Part shown: in pieces, positions 52,264 to 61,831 of the stretch
How the letters are laid out: each line of letters starts with the position of its first letter
Position numbering within the stretch: the stretch's first letter is position 1
Source of the DNA: Rhodovibrionaceae bacterium
GTDB lineage: Bacteria > Pseudomonadota > Alphaproteobacteria > Kiloniellales > DSM-21159
Length of the DNA: 64,000 nt
NCBI GenBank assembly: GCA_028279885.1
Contig: JANQMX010000029.1
Span: forward strand, 62,001-126,000
Reading direction: 5' to 3'
Program-made: the position numbers and the translations under genes
The notes under the pieces: generated by a model
The model's database searches: none
Told to the model about the DNA's origin: nothing
What the model saw: the letters and a program-made list of their open reading frames with translations, nothing else

Positions 52264-53142
52264 ATGCCAGACAGCGCCGCAAAGCCCACCGATAACTGGG
52301 GCGTTAAAAACGAGTACGGCAAGCTGACCGAGGTGCTGCTCTGCGCGCCGGACCACTTCGAATGGCTGCCGACCAGCTCGATCTCCAAGGCCACCTTGCG
52401 CAAAGGCTATCGCTTCGACCTGCAGATCGCCCAGAAGCAGCACCGCGAGATGGTGCAGGCCTACGAGGATGCCGGGGTCTCGGTTCACTACCTCGAGACC
52501 GACCCGGCCCTGCCCTATCAGGTCTACGCCCGCGACTCGAGCGTCATGACGCCCTGGGGCGCCATGGTCACCCAGATGCATCAGTGGTGGCGGCGCGGCG
52601 AATACGCGCCGGTCATCGAGTTCTACCAAAGCCATGACATTCCGATCTGGAAGATGGTCACGGCGGCCGCCTTCGAAGGCGGCGACTTCGACGTCATCGA
52701 GGACGGCGCCGTGCTGCTCGGCTACTGCGGCGAGCGCAGCCAGGAGCCGGCGGCGCTGCAGATCAAGGGCTGGATGGAAAGCGAGGGCTGGGAGGTCAAG
52801 CTGGCGCCCATCGCCGAGCACTACGTCCATATCGACCTGATGGTCTGCATGCTGGCCGACAAGCTGGCTGCCGTCTGCCTGGACACCACTGAGGACGACG
52901 TCATTCAGTGGCTGAAGTCCAAGCGCATCGAGATCGTGCCGGTGAACTATCGCGATACCATGAACCTCGGCTGCAACGTGGTCGCCCTGGGCAACGACCG
53001 GGTGCTTTCAACGGCGGAAAGCAAGGACCTGAACGAAAAGCTGCGCGCCAATGGATTCGAGGTCTATGACCCCGACGTCTCCATGTTCACCCTCGGCGGC
53101 GGCGGCGTTCACTGCATGTGCCAGCCGCTGCATCGCGAATAG
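52264..53142 (+). CDS. Arginine deiminase/amidinotransferase superfamily enzyme
   Basis: A 292-aa protein of the guanidino-group-modifying superfamily (arginine deiminase, dimethylarginine hydrolase, amidinotransferases). YQVYARDSSVMTPWGAMV holds the substrate-binding Asp. AAFEGGDFDVI is the E-G-G-D motif. The C-terminus GGGGVHCMCQPLHR holds the nucleophile Cys284, with the Gly-rich pattern of deiminases. An upstream His is in EHYVHIDLMVCML. It follows the permeases by 34 bases, so it is in the importer operon. A guanidino compound related to arginine, agmatine or guanidinobutyrate is a plausible substrate; the reaction is open. Confidence 0.88.
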   Translation: MPDSAAKPTDNWGVKNEYGKLTEVLLCAPDHFEWLPTSSISKATLRKGYRFDLQIAQKQHREMVQAYEDAGVSVHYLETDPALPYQVYARDSSVMTPWGAMVTQMHQWWRRGEYAPVIEFYQSHDIPIWKMVTAAAFEGGDFDVIEDGAVLLGYCGERSQEPAALQIKGWMESEGWEVKLAPIAEHYVHIDLMVCMLADKLAAVCLDTTEDDVIQWLKSKRIEIVPVNYRDTMNLGCNVVALGNDRVLSTAESKDLNEKLRANGFEVYDPDVSMFTLGGGGVHCMCQPLHRE

Positions 53143-53197
53143 CGCTTTTCCAGCGTCTGCGGCGGCCCCAAAGCGTGAAATCTCGACAACATTAATC

Positions 53198-53216
53198 GAT
53201 AATAATTCTCATTCGC
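53198..53216. promoter_or_regulatory. Fur-box-like site upstream of the PadR-like gene
   Basis: GATAATAATTCTCATTCGC agrees with the 19-bp Fur consensus (GATAATGATAATCATTATC) at 14 positions. It lies in an AT-rich stretch 106 nt upstream of the start of the PadR-like gene and 56 nt after the guanidine-hydrolase gene. Irr or RirA sites are alternatives in alphaproteobacteria. Confidence 0.5.
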
Positions 53217-53321
53217 ATTAAATTGCTTGCCGTCGCACCTTATCTTGCGCTAACACTTTCCTATATCCTCCGGTAGTATGCTTATCAGGGCTCACGGCCA
53301 CATCCCTCGAAAGGGCGCCTC

Positions 53322-53858
53322 TTGTACCGTGACAATTCCCTCGTTCCCAGCGAAGCCATTCGCCTCCTGGCCCTCGGCCTTCTGGCGACGGAACCGCGCA
53401 GCTATGCGGATCTTGCCAGCCAAGTTCGGCACTTCACCGGGCGGCTGGTCGGCCCCTCGCTAGAGCTGGTGGGGCAGCCGCTTGAGCTTCTCAAGGTCGA
53501 GGGTCTCGCCGAAAACGCCGGTGATGACGAGAGCGACCACGCGCTACTGCACATCACAGACAGCGGGCGGGAAGAGTTCGAGCGCCTGATGACCGCAAGC
53601 CTGCGGCCGCAGATCAATGACATCAACAAGCTGATCATCGCCATCAAGGTGCGTTTCCTGCACCTTCTCGAAGGACCCGAGCAGCGCATCCAGGCCGAGG
53701 TGCTGCAGGAGATCTTTGAGCGTGAGCTTGCGCGACTGCTTGACCTGCGGAGTTGCGAGACCGGTGAGCGCTGCCTCTGGACCGAATGGCTGGAGCTTGA
53801 GATGGCGCTGACCAAGCGCCGGCTGGATTGGGCGCGCAGCCTGACCGAAGCGGACTGA
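53322..53858 (+). CDS. PadR-like winged-helix transcriptional regulator
   Basis: A 178-aa protein. The N-terminal half reads as a winged helix of PadR type (LLALGLLATEPRSYADLASQ, then LLHITDSGREEFERLM). The C-terminal half is helical (IIAIKVRFLHLLEGPEQRIQ, then WTEWLELEMALTKRRLDWAR), as in the PadR dimerisation domain. The only good start is TTG 53322, with AAAGGG six bases upstream; no ATG or GTG precedes the conserved part. A Fur-box-like site lies in its upstream region. Its targets are unknown. Confidence 0.72.
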   Translation: MYRDNSLVPSEAIRLLALGLLATEPRSYADLASQVRHFTGRLVGPSLELVGQPLELLKVEGLAENAGDDESDHALLHITDSGREEFERLMTASLRPQINDINKLIIAIKVRFLHLLEGPEQRIQAEVLQEIFERELARLLDLRSCETGERCLWTEWLELEMALTKRRLDWARSLTEAD

Positions 53859-53871
53859 CGCTTCCGCCTTC

Positions 53872-54675
53872 CTAGAAAAGATGCTGGCCGCCGGTGACGA
53901 AAACCTCGGTGCCGGTGACATAGCTGAAGTCGCTTGAACAGAGCTGAAACACCGCACCGGCGACCTCTGCGGGTGTGCCCATGCGCTGCATGGGGATGCG
54001 GGGTATCAGCGCCTCGTACTCCGGTCCGATCATCGCGGTTTCGATCTCACCGGGCGCGAGGGCGTTGACGCGCACGCCGATGGGCGCGAACTCCACCGCC
54101 ATTTCCCGGGTCAGAGCGGATAGAGCCGCCTTGGAAGTCGAATAGGCCGAGCCCGCAAAAGGATGAATGGCGTGGCCGGCGATCGAGGTGATGTTGACGA
54201 TCGCCCCCCTGCCCTTCCGCAACGGCGCGGCAAAGCCGCGCGCCAATGCCAAGGGCGCAAAGAAGTTGAGCTCGAAAACCTCGCGCCAACCGGCGATGTC
54301 GCCGTTGAGGCAGCCCAACCGTTCCTTGTAGTCCGTCTTCGGCGAAACCGCGGCGTTGTTCACCAAGGCATGGATGGGCCCGCCATCCAGGAAGGCCTTC
54401 ACTTCTTTCACGAAGGCCTGAAGCGACTGCGGATCGGCCAGGTCGGCGGTAACGTGATGGCTCCAGTTCGGGTCCCGGCGACAGTCGTCGGGCACATCTT
54501 CCCGGGAGCAGGTGACAATGCGCCAACCTTCTTTCGAGAAGCGGGCCACCGTCGCATGACCGATGCCACGGCTGGCGCCACTCAGTATCAGCGTCTTGAC
54601 CGCGGCATCCTTCTCAATGGTCTTGGCTGCACCAGCCGCCGCCGAGCTAAGCCTTTGGTCACCGCTGAAGTTCAC
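53872..54675 (-). CDS. Short-chain dehydrogenase/reductase (SDR)
   Basis: A 267-aa NAD(P)-dependent oxidoreductase. The cofactor motif TLILSGASRGIGHATVARF is the TGxxxGxG type with Ser for the first Gly. The catalytic Tyr and Lys are in SAYSTSKAAL, with the Ser in NITSIAG. VNNAAVSPKT is another family motif. An N-terminal extension of about 25 residues precedes the Rossmann fold. The substrate is unknown. It converges with the PadR-like gene by 13 bases. Confidence 0.92.
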   Translation of the reverse strand: MNFSGDQRLSSAAAGAAKTIEKDAAVKTLILSGASRGIGHATVARFSKEGWRIVTCSREDVPDDCRRDPNWSHHVTADLADPQSLQAFVKEVKAFLDGGPIHALVNNAAVSPKTDYKERLGCLNGDIAGWREVFELNFFAPLALARGFAAPLRKGRGAIVNITSIAGHAIHPFAGSAYSTSKAALSALTREMAVEFAPIGVRVNALAPGEIETAMIGPEYEALIPRIPMQRMGTPAEVAGAVFQLCSSDFSYVTGTEVFVTGGQHLF

Positions 54676-54691
54676 GACTACCTCCCTGGAG

Positions 54692-55069
54692 TCAAAGCGC
54701 CGCGGGTTTTACCGATGCGACCTTGAAGGTGCGCATCTCACCATCTTGCTCCCGAATGGAGACGTACTCGCCGACGGCAAACTTGTGGGTGTCGAAGCGA
54801 AAGCCCGGCTCGTCTTCGTCCGGATCCCCTTCAACGTCATAGTGGAAAACCCAGGAATGGGCGTTGCGATGGACCAGATGACCGATCTCGTCGTCCTCGC
54901 CCTCCCAAAAGCGCCGAACACGGCAGTCGGCCTTGTGGGCACGCCATTGCGCGGCATCGATGTGCCCATTCTCGTCCAGCGGCGCGACGAACTCGTAGCC
55001 GTGGCTCGCGCTTCCCTGCGGATAATCGTGATCGCGGGCCAATTCCAGACGAACGCTCTTCATACTCAT
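54692..55069 (-). CDS. Conserved hypothetical protein, 125 aa
   Basis: A small acidic soluble protein that I do not assign to a named family. It has SASHGYEFVAPLDENGHIDA, then CRVRRFWEGEDDEIGHLVHR and WVFHYDVEGDPDEDEPGFRF. Two in-frame ATGs (55069 and 55063) follow GAGGACC. The second half looks like a beta-rich domain (GEYVSIREQDGEMRTFKV). It lies 16 bases upstream of the SDR gene and is probably co-transcribed with it. Confidence 0.8.
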   Translation of the reverse strand: MSMKSVRLELARDHDYPQGSASHGYEFVAPLDENGHIDAAQWRAHKADCRVRRFWEGEDDEIGHLVHRNAHSWVFHYDVEGDPDEDEPGFRFDTHKFAVGEYVSIREQDGEMRTFKVASVKPAAL

Positions 55070-55158
55070 GTTACTTAGGTCCTCTCAATCACACAGACAG
55101 TGTCTGCCTATTCTATCGCAACCCGCGCTTTGCACCACTTGAGCTGCCTCAAGCGGCC

Positions 55159-56085
55159 TCAGCGATAGGTCGGGGTCTCATCAGGGGCGACGTAGGGATC
55201 CTGATGGATGATTACGTCGGTCCCCGGGAACAGCGCCTCCAATTCAGCCTCCACCGTGTCGGCAATGGCGTGCGCACGATAAAGCGTCATGCCGCCATCA
55301 AGCTCCAGATGAAGCTGGATGAAGCGGTTCTGCCCCGACGCGCGCGTGCGCAAGTCGTGAATACCGAGCACCTCAGGGTGCTCCTTGATCACGGCAATAA
55401 TGCGCTCACGCTCTTCCTCCGGCAATTCCCTATCCATCAGCATGTCATAGGAACCACGCCCGATCTTCCAAGCACTGCGCAGAATGAAGATGGCGACCGC
55501 CAAGCCGACGATGGGGTCGGCGTAGATCCAGCCGAGTTGGGTCGCCAACAGCAACGCGATGATAACTGCCGCGTTCATCAGCAGGTCCATCGTATAGTGC
55601 AGAGAGTCCGCAGATATCGCGATAGAACCGCTGCGTTTGACCACGAAAGCCTGAAAACGCGTGAGGGCAAAGGTCAGGACGATCGAGAAGACCATCACGC
55701 CGATGGCGATGGAGCCGTACTCCACCGGTTTCGGCGTGATGAAGCGGTTGATTGCCTCGATGGTCACAAAGATGGCGGAGCCCATGATCAGGCCGGCCTG
55801 GCCCAGCGCGGCCAAAGGCTCGGCCTTGCCATGGCCGAAACGATGCTCCGTGTCTGCAGGAACCAGCGCCTGGCGCACGGCCAGCAGTGTGACGACCGAG
55901 GCGGCACCGTCCAACAGAGAATCGACGAGGCTGGAGAGCAGGCTGACCGAATCCGAGAGCCACCAGCCCACGAGCTTGACGGCCACCAAAGTGCAGGCCG
56001 TCGTCACCGAAGCATAGGTCGCCCAGCGCATGAGACGCGCCGAGGACGGCGCGACAGCGGTCTGCGAAGATGCGGCAACGCTCAC
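55159..56085 (-). CDS. Cation diffusion facilitator family metal exporter (FieF-like)
   Basis: A 308-aa membrane protein of the CDF family, exporting divalent metals (zinc, iron, cadmium) by proton exchange. SLLSSLVDSLLDGAASVVTL carries the metal-site Asp pair of TM2; HYTMDLLMNAAVIIALLLA carries the TM5 His/Asp site. The cytoplasmic C-terminal domain (HPEVLGIHDLRTRASGQN, FIQLHLELDGGMTL) binds metal at the dimer interface. Metal specificity is uncertain, but the H/D...D/D arrangement fits FieF. Confidence 0.93.
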   Translation of the reverse strand: MSVAASSQTAVAPSSARLMRWATYASVTTACTLVAVKLVGWWLSDSVSLLSSLVDSLLDGAASVVTLLAVRQALVPADTEHRFGHGKAEPLAALGQAGLIMGSAIFVTIEAINRFITPKPVEYGSIAIGVMVFSIVLTFALTRFQAFVVKRSGSIAISADSLHYTMDLLMNAAVIIALLLATQLGWIYADPIVGLAVAIFILRSAWKIGRGSYDMLMDRELPEEERERIIAVIKEHPEVLGIHDLRTRASGQNRFIQLHLELDGGMTLYRAHAIADTVEAELEALFPGTDVIIHQDPYVAPDETPTYR

Positions 56086-56145
56086 GCTTTCAGGCCTCCG
56101 CTTTGGCCGCTCTGCCCAGCGTCCCGCAAGCGAAGCGTGACGTCC

Positions 56146-56739
56146 TCAGGGGTAGAGCTGCTGTGTGCTCCAGCCGTCTTTGCCCAGAGAGTACACCAGC
56201 CTGTCGTGGAGGCGAAATGCACCGTCGCTCCAAAACTCGATCATGACGGGCGACAGCCGGAAGCCGGACCAGTAGGGCGGTCGGGGCACCTTGCCGAGCC
56301 CATACTTGGTCGCATACTGCGCAACACGCTTCTCAAGGGCGAAGCGCCCTTCCAAGGGCCGCGACTGCTGCGAAGCCCAGGCGCCGATCTGGCTTTGCTT
56401 GCTGCGGGAGGCGAAGTACTCGTCAGCCTCCGCCGCGCTCACCTGACTGACCGGCCCTTCCACCCGCACCTGACGCCGCAGCGACTTCCAGTGAAAGAGC
56501 AACGCCGCCTTAGGATGGTCTAAAATCTGCTGTCCTTTACGACTTTCGTAATTCGTATAGAAGACGAATCCGTTCTTATCGACGTGCTTCAGCAGAACCA
56601 TGCGAACGGCCGGCATCCCGTCGGGGCCGACGGTCGCCAGGGCCATGGCGTTCGGGTCATTCGGCTCCTTTTCGGCGGCTTCGGCGAACCACTCCTCGAA
56701 CAGCGAGATGGGGTCGGCAGGGGGCTTTTCGATAAACAT
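56146..56739 (-). CDS. pdxH: Pyridoxamine 5'-phosphate oxidase
   Basis: A 197-aa FMN enzyme making pyridoxal 5'-phosphate, the cofactor of the desulfurases and aminotransferase in this window. [20 protein letters not shown] and [20 protein letters not shown] are FMN-binding family motifs. The C-terminus is [20 protein letters not shown], then RLHDRLVYS, conserved in PdxH. Length is normal. It is divergent from the lipoprotein gene. Confidence 0.95.
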   Translation of the reverse strand: MFIEKPPADPISLFEEWFAEAAEKEPNDPNAMALATVGPDGMPAVRMVLLKHVDKNGFVFYTNYESRKGQQILDHPKAALLFHWKSLRRQVRVEGPVSQVSAAEADEYFASRSKQSQIGAWASQQSRPLEGRFALEKRVAQYATKYGLGKVPRPPYWSGFRLSPVMIEFWSDGAFRLHDRLVYSLGKDGWSTQQLYP

Positions 56740-56865
56740 GACAAGGTTCCGCTAGGACTTGAGCAGAGCAGCAGGCAGGGGGCGAGACTCCAACGGCCCC
56801 CGTAAGATAGATGCGACTGCCACAGTTGTAAGATGGCAGCAAGGGAGAGAGCGGAGAAGAGTGTT

Positions 56866-57345
56866 ATGGGTATTGGGGCTCTGCGCCTTCGTACAATCCT
56901 TACGGTTCTCGTGGTCCTCTTGCTGCTGGCCGGCTGCGAGCGCAACCGGGCGGGAGAGCAGGTCGGAACCGTGATCGGCGCTGTCGGCGGAGCCCTGCTC
57001 GGCGCGCAACTCGGCGACGGGGCCGTCGGCATTCTCGGTGCTGCGGCCGGCGGCGTTTTGGGCGGTATCCTGGGACGAGAGCTGGGCAAGGAGATCGATG
57101 CAGCAGACGCCGAAAACATCGAGGACGCGGGCGACCAAGCCCTGGAAGCTCCCGTCGGCACGGAAGTCGCCTGGAACACGCCCGAGACGGGCAACAGCGG
57201 TACGGTGAAGACCACCAAGGAGACTCGCAACGCCGTCGGCCGGCCGTGCCGCGAGATCAGGCAGGACGCCAATATCGACGGCGAGGCGGTGTCCGATACG
57301 GTCGTCGCCTGCAAGCAGGAGGATGGAACTTGGGCGCTGCAGTAA
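56866..57345 (+). CDS. Glycine-zipper surface lipoprotein (17-kDa antigen type)
   Basis: A 159-aa lipoprotein. The lipobox LLLLAGC follows a hydrophobic signal (about residues 11-23). A Gly-rich zipper follows (GTVIGAVGGALLGAQLGDGA, then GGVLGGILGRELGKEI), of the rickettsial 17-kDa antigen type. The C-terminal domain (VAWNTPETGNSGTVKTTKE, CREIRQDANIDGEAV) is of the RT0821/Lpp0805 type. It should sit in the outer membrane. The start is ATG 56866. Confidence 0.88.
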   Translation: MGIGALRLRTILTVLVVLLLLAGCERNRAGEQVGTVIGAVGGALLGAQLGDGAVGILGAAAGGVLGGILGRELGKEIDAADAENIEDAGDQALEAPVGTEVAWNTPETGNSGTVKTTKETRNAVGRPCREIRQDANIDGEAVSDTVVACKQEDGTWALQ

Positions 57346-57378
57346 CAAAATGATAACGTCTCTGGTTTTGGAGATGGT

Positions 57379-58338
57379 GTGGAACGCTATAGATCCGACG
57401 CAACGCGAAACGCCATGGACCCCTACGCAACGCTAAACGTCAGCAAGTCGGCCTCGGCCGAGGAGATCAAACGCGCCTATCGCCGTTTGGCAAAAGAGCT
57501 GCACCCGGACCTCAATCCCAACGATCCGGCGGTGGAACGGCGCTTCAAGGACGTCAGCCAAGCCTACAACCTGCTGGCGGACGAAGAGAAACGGCGGCGC
57601 TTCGATGCCGGCGAGATCGACGCCAATGGTCAGGAGCGTGCCCAGCGCGGCTTCTATCGCAGCTACACCTCCGCCGGTCGCGGAGGCGGCTTCTCCGGTT
57701 TCGGCTTCGAACAAGACGGAGACCACCGGGATATCTTTTCCGATCTCTTTTCCGGCCGTCGCGGCGGACGGGAAGGCCGCTTCGGCAAGCGCCGCGGTTC
57801 CGACGTCACCTATACGATCAAGATCGACTTCCTCGAGGCGGCCAACGGCGCGCGCAAGCGCATCCAGCTCGCCGACGGTCGGACGCTCGATGTCAACGTC
57901 CCGGCCGGCATCGAGAACGGCAAGACGCTGCGCCTGAAAAGCCAAGGCCTCTCGGGCGTTGGCGGCGGCGAAAGCGGCGATGCCTTCATCACGGTCGAGA
58001 TCGCGCCGCACAGCTTCTTTCGCCGCGAAGGACAGAACATCCACGTGGATCTGCCCGTCTCCCTGTCAGAGGCGGTGCTGGGCTCAACCGTTTCCGTCCC
58101 GACGATCGACGGCCAGGTCAGCATGCGCGTGCCGGCCGGCTCGAACAGCGGCTCCATCTTGCGCTTACGCGGCAAAGGCGTCCGCGACCAGAAGGACGGC
58201 CAGCGGGGCGATCAATACGTCAAGCTGGTGGTCGCCTTGCCGGACAAGATCGATGACCAACTGCGCACCTTCGTCGAGGACTGGGGTAAGAGCCAGCCCT
58301 ACAATCCGCGCAAGAAGTCCGGCATGGAAACCGGTTGA
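57379..58338 (+). CDS. DnaJ-family protein with C-terminal substrate-binding domains (CbpA-like)
   Basis: A 319-aa co-chaperone. The J domain is N-terminal: DPYATLNVSKSASAEEIKRA, with the HPD triad in KELHPDLNP. A Gly/Phe-rich linker follows (GRGGGFSGFGFEQDGD). Two CTD substrate-binding domains come last (TYTIKIDFLEAANGARKR, then VDLPVSLSEAVLGSTVSV). It lacks the zinc-finger of DnaJ, as CbpA does. GTG 57379 has GGAG five bases upstream; ATG 57415 is the alternative. It may assist DnaK in stress. Confidence 0.92.
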   Translation: MERYRSDATRNAMDPYATLNVSKSASAEEIKRAYRRLAKELHPDLNPNDPAVERRFKDVSQAYNLLADEEKRRRFDAGEIDANGQERAQRGFYRSYTSAGRGGGFSGFGFEQDGDHRDIFSDLFSGRRGGREGRFGKRRGSDVTYTIKIDFLEAANGARKRIQLADGRTLDVNVPAGIENGKTLRLKSQGLSGVGGGESGDAFITVEIAPHSFFRREGQNIHVDLPVSLSEAVLGSTVSVPTIDGQVSMRVPAGSNSGSILRLRGKGVRDQKDGQRGDQYVKLVVALPDKIDDQLRTFVEDWGKSQPYNPRKKSGMETG

Positions 58339-58395
58339 GGCACCGGGCCAAGACCGGCCTCTGCTGCAGCGCAAGAATACTTTTAAATCAATGCT

Positions 58396-59718
58396 TTAAT
58401 TGCCACCGCCGACGATTCGCGGACGAGATTTGTCTTCAGGCGCACCAGAACTCTGCGGTTCGGGCTCCTGCAGCAGCTCCTTGAGCGGCCGATCGACGAG
58501 GTCGCTCAGTTGCGCGTCGACCTGCCGGGCAAGCGTCTGGGCACGCTCCGGCCAGCCCTGACCAGGATTGGGGTCGAGACCCACCGCTGTCATCAATTGA
58601 CGCAGCGTCGCGACACTCAGGTCCCGACTCAGCAACAAGCGACTCCCCGATTCGGCCAGAAAGCCGCCCTTGTGCATCTGCTGCACCAGCTCTTCGACGT
58701 CGGCAGGCGCGGCCTTAAGACCGGCCTTCAGACGGCGGAGGCTGTGGGGTCTCCCGCTGCGGCTCACCTCGGCCAACTTGTCGAGAATGGAGAGCGCCAA
58801 GGAAAGCCGTTGGCCGAATTGCTCGGTCCGCGTGCGGTGCGTCAGCATGGCGCGAAACTCCGGCAACACCGCCGCAACTTCCGCGCCCAGCAGCACAGCC
58901 ACCCAAAGCAGATACATCCACAAGAGGAAGATCGGGATCGTCGCCAAGGCGCCGTAAATCGCTTGATACGATGGGAAGAACTGCAGGTAGAGCCCAAAGC
59001 CCCAGGTGATCAGATCCAGGAGCACGGCTGCCAAGGTCGCCCCGGCAAGGGCGTGCTTCCAGCGGACCGAGCGGTTGGCCGTGATGATGTACAGCAACAC
59101 CAAGCCTAAGACTTTGAGCATGAACGGAAAAACGACGTTCACCGCGAAATGGCTGGACTCCTCGGGAACCCCCGTGAGCCCCTGGGTGAGACGCGAAAGA
59201 TCGGTCGTCAGGGAAATCGTGATGCCAATGAGCAAAGGCCCACCGGTGAGGATCGTCCAGTAAACCAAGAGACGAAGGGCCAGCGAGCGCGAATCGCGGA
59301 CGCGAAATATGCGGTTGATCGCACCATGGATGTTGGAGAGGAGCAGGACCGCGGTCACCACCAGTCCCGCAACACCGGGACCGGTCATCCCCGATGCGTT
59401 GTCCAGAAAACTACGCAGGCGAATGGCGACCTCATCCGCTGAGTCCGGCGGCAAGGCGTAGGTGATGGCTTCGAGCAGCTGCTCACGCGCGCCGGCAAGC
59501 GCCGGAAATCCACCCAGTACGGCAAGCCCGATCGCCATCAGAGGGACCAGCGCCAGAAGCGAGACGTAACTGAGGCCAGCGGCCAGCCGCGTGCCGTCAC
59601 TGTCGCCAAAGCGGCAGGCTGTATAGACAAGGAAGTCTTTGGCCAAGACGAGCCAAGCTAGGATACCCTGGCCCTTGACCTCGCCGCCGGACTGCTTGAT
59701 GCCTTGCTCATTCCTCAT
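58396..59718 (-). CDS. YihY/BrkB-family inner membrane protein
   Basis: A 440-aa protein with about six membrane segments in its first 290 residues. DSDGTRLAAGLSYVSLLALV and FPSYQAIYGALATIPIFLLW are family signatures. The C-terminal cytoplasmic part (about 300-440) is a helical extension of winged-helix type seen in longer members. The name RNase BN for this family is outdated; its function is not settled. I use ATG 59718. Confidence 0.9.
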   Translation of the reverse strand: MRNEQGIKQSGGEVKGQGILAWLVLAKDFLVYTACRFGDSDGTRLAAGLSYVSLLALVPLMAIGLAVLGGFPALAGAREQLLEAITYALPPDSADEVAIRLRSFLDNASGMTGPGVAGLVVTAVLLLSNIHGAINRIFRVRDSRSLALRLLVYWTILTGGPLLIGITISLTTDLSRLTQGLTGVPEESSHFAVNVVFPFMLKVLGLVLLYIITANRSVRWKHALAGATLAAVLLDLITWGFGLYLQFFPSYQAIYGALATIPIFLLWMYLLWVAVLLGAEVAAVLPEFRAMLTHRTRTEQFGQRLSLALSILDKLAEVSRSGRPHSLRRLKAGLKAAPADVEELVQQMHKGGFLAESGSRLLLSRDLSVATLRQLMTAVGLDPNPGQGWPERAQTLARQVDAQLSDLVDRPLKELLQEPEPQSSGAPEDKSRPRIVGGGN

Positions 59719-59882
59719 GCGAGGGATATTACACAATTCCACCGCCTGAAGAAGCGCCGCCGACCAAGCCGACGAGCGGACCAATAGCAGTTTTGGCCAA
59801 ACGCTCCGTGGAACTGGAATTGAGGACCCGGTGCCCTGCTGACCGGGTGGGCTCTTGTTGACGGCTCGTTACGAGGACAGCC

Positions 59883-60722
59883 ATGGCACAATCCACTGCG
59901 CTCATGTCAGGAAAAAAAGGGCTGATCATGGGCGTGGCCAACGAACGCTCGATCGCCTGGGGAATCGCGAAGGCCGTCCACGCTCACGGCGGCGAGCTCG
60001 GCTTCACCTATCAGGGCGAGGCCCTCGAAAGGCGGGTTCGGCCGCTGGCCGAAAGCGTCGACAGCGAAGTCGTGCTACCCTGCGATGTGACCGACGACAG
60101 CTCGATCGACAAGGTATTCGAAGGCGTCGCCGAACGTTGGGGCAAGCTTGATTTCCTGGTTCACGCCATCGCCTTCGCCGACAAGGACGAACTGAAGGGT
60201 AAGTACGTCAATACCAGCCGCGACAACTTCATCCGCAGCCTCGATGTCTCCTGCTACTCCTTCACGGCGATCGCCCGGCGCGCAGCACCTCTTATGAATC
60301 CGGGCGGCAGCTTGGTCACCCTGACCTACTATGGCGCCGAGCGCGTCATGCCGCACTACAACGTCATGGGCGTGGCGAAAGCGGCGCTGGAGGCCTCCGT
60401 GCGCTACCTGGCCGTCGATCTCGGCGGCGCCGAGGTTCGCGTCAACGCCATCTCCGCCGGCCCGATCAAGACTCTGGCCGCATCCGGCATTGGCGATTTT
60501 CGCTACATCTTGAAGTGGAACGAATACAACTCGCCACTGCGCCGCAACGTCACGATCGACCAGGTCGGCAGCGCAGCGCTCTATCTGCTCTCAGGTCTAT
60601 CGAGCGGGGTCACCGGCGAAATCCACCATGTGGACAGCGGCTATCATACGGTCGGCATGATGGCGACGGACGCAGCGCCGGAGCTTGCCGAACTGCTGCA
60701 GGGCTTCCGCCCGCAGGGCTGA
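59883..60722 (+). CDS. fabI: Enoyl-[acyl-carrier-protein] reductase
   Basis: A 279-aa NADH-dependent reductase, the last step of each fatty acid elongation cycle. [20 protein letters not shown] is the FabI-type cofactor segment. The catalytic Tyr and Lys are in [15 protein letters not shown] (YxxMxxxK). [16 protein letters not shown] is the substrate-loop motif. It precedes aroC by 23 bases, an alphaproteobacterial arrangement. A seven-pair hairpin (59826-59848) lies in its leader. Confidence 0.96.
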   Translation: MAQSTALMSGKKGLIMGVANERSIAWGIAKAVHAHGGELGFTYQGEALERRVRPLAESVDSEVVLPCDVTDDSSIDKVFEGVAERWGKLDFLVHAIAFADKDELKGKYVNTSRDNFIRSLDVSCYSFTAIARRAAPLMNPGGSLVTLTYYGAERVMPHYNVMGVAKAALEASVRYLAVDLGGAEVRVNAISAGPIKTLAASGIGDFRYILKWNEYNSPLRRNVTIDQVGSAALYLLSGLSSGVTGEIHHVDSGYHTVGMMATDAAPELAELLQGFRPQG

Positions 60723-60745
60723 ACCAGAGCGCGGGACGGCAGACG

Positions 60746-61828
60746 ATGCCCGGAAACTCTTTCGGCCAAGCCTTCCGCTTCACCACTTGGGGTGAGAGCC
60801 ATGGGCCGGCCATCGGCTGCGTGGTCGATGGGGTCCCGCCCGGCATAGCGCTGGAGGAAGCGGAGCTTCAGGTCTGGCTCGACCAGCGCAAGCCAGGCCA
60901 GTCGCGTCATACCACCCAGCGGCGGGAGCCGGACCTGGTGCGCATCGTCTCCGGCGTGTTCGAAGGCCAGACGACCGGCACGCCCGTCGCCCTGGTGATC
61001 GAGAATCAGGACCAGCGCTCCAAGGACTACGGCGACATCAAGGACAAGTTCCGTCCGGGTCACGCGGACTACACCTATTGGGCCAAGTACGGCATCCGCG
61101 ACTACCGCGGCGGTGGCCGTTCAAGCGCGCGGGAGACCGCCATGCGGGTTGCCGCCGGGGGCATCGCCCGCAAGGTGCTGGACGGCCTTGTGCCGGGCGG
61201 CATCGCCATCCGCGGGGCCCTGGCGGAGATGGGTGGCCAGAAGGCCGCAAGGGAGCGCTGGGATTGGGCCGAGACGCGCAGAAATGCCTTTTTCTGCCCT
61301 GATGCCGAGGCTGCCGCGGTCTGGGAAAGCGTGCTGGACAGCGCCCGCAAGTCCGGCTCCTCGCTAGGTGCGGTCATCGAGATCGTCGCCGAAGGCGTCC
61401 CTGCCGGGCTCGGGGAACCCGTCTACGACAAGCTGGACGCGGACCTCGCCAAGGCGATGATGTCGATCAACGCGGTCAAGGGTGTGGAGATCGGTGCCGG
61501 GTTCGCAGCGGCTGCCCTGCGCGGTGAGGAAAACGCCGACGAGATGTTCATGGAGGATGGCAAGCCCGCCTTCTCAGCCAACCACGCCGGCGGCGTCCTC
61601 GGCGGCCTTTCGAGCGGCCAGCCGATCGTCGTGCGCTTCGCCGTCAAGCCGACCAGCTCTATCCTGACGCCGCGGCGGACGATCGACGTTTACGGCAACG
61701 AAACGGAGATCGTGACAAAAGGACGCCACGACCCCTGTGTGGGAATCCGAGCCGTTCCGGTTGGCGAAGCCATGATGGCGCTGGTGCTGGCCGACCATTT
61801 GCTGCGCCATCGAGGTCAAGTAGGCTAA
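60746..61828 (+). CDS. aroC: Chorismate synthase
   Basis: A 360-aa enzyme making chorismate from EPSP with reduced FMN, the last step of the shikimate pathway. [20 protein letters not shown] is signature 1, and [20 protein letters not shown] is signature 2. [14 protein letters not shown] and the C-terminal [18 protein letters not shown] are conserved. The frame is open upstream, but ATG 60746 fits the family start exactly. It ends three bases before the GNAT gene. Confidence 0.96.
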   Translation: MPGNSFGQAFRFTTWGESHGPAIGCVVDGVPPGIALEEAELQVWLDQRKPGQSRHTTQRREPDLVRIVSGVFEGQTTGTPVALVIENQDQRSKDYGDIKDKFRPGHADYTYWAKYGIRDYRGGGRSSARETAMRVAAGGIARKVLDGLVPGGIAIRGALAEMGGQKAARERWDWAETRRNAFFCPDAEAAAVWESVLDSARKSGSSLGAVIEIVAEGVPAGLGEPVYDKLDADLAKAMMSINAVKGVEIGAGFAAAALRGEENADEMFMEDGKPAFSANHAGGVLGGLSSGQPIVVRFAVKPTSSILTPRRTIDVYGNETEIVTKGRHDPCVGIRAVPVGEAMMALVLADHLLRHRGQVG

Positions 61829-61831
61829 CTT

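Noticed and set aside
59826..59848. Hairpin ACCCGGT/ACCGGGT upstream of fabI as a riboswitch or terminator
   Set aside because: It is a single seven-pair stem with neither U-run nor conserved riboswitch context; kept only as a note in the fabI entry.
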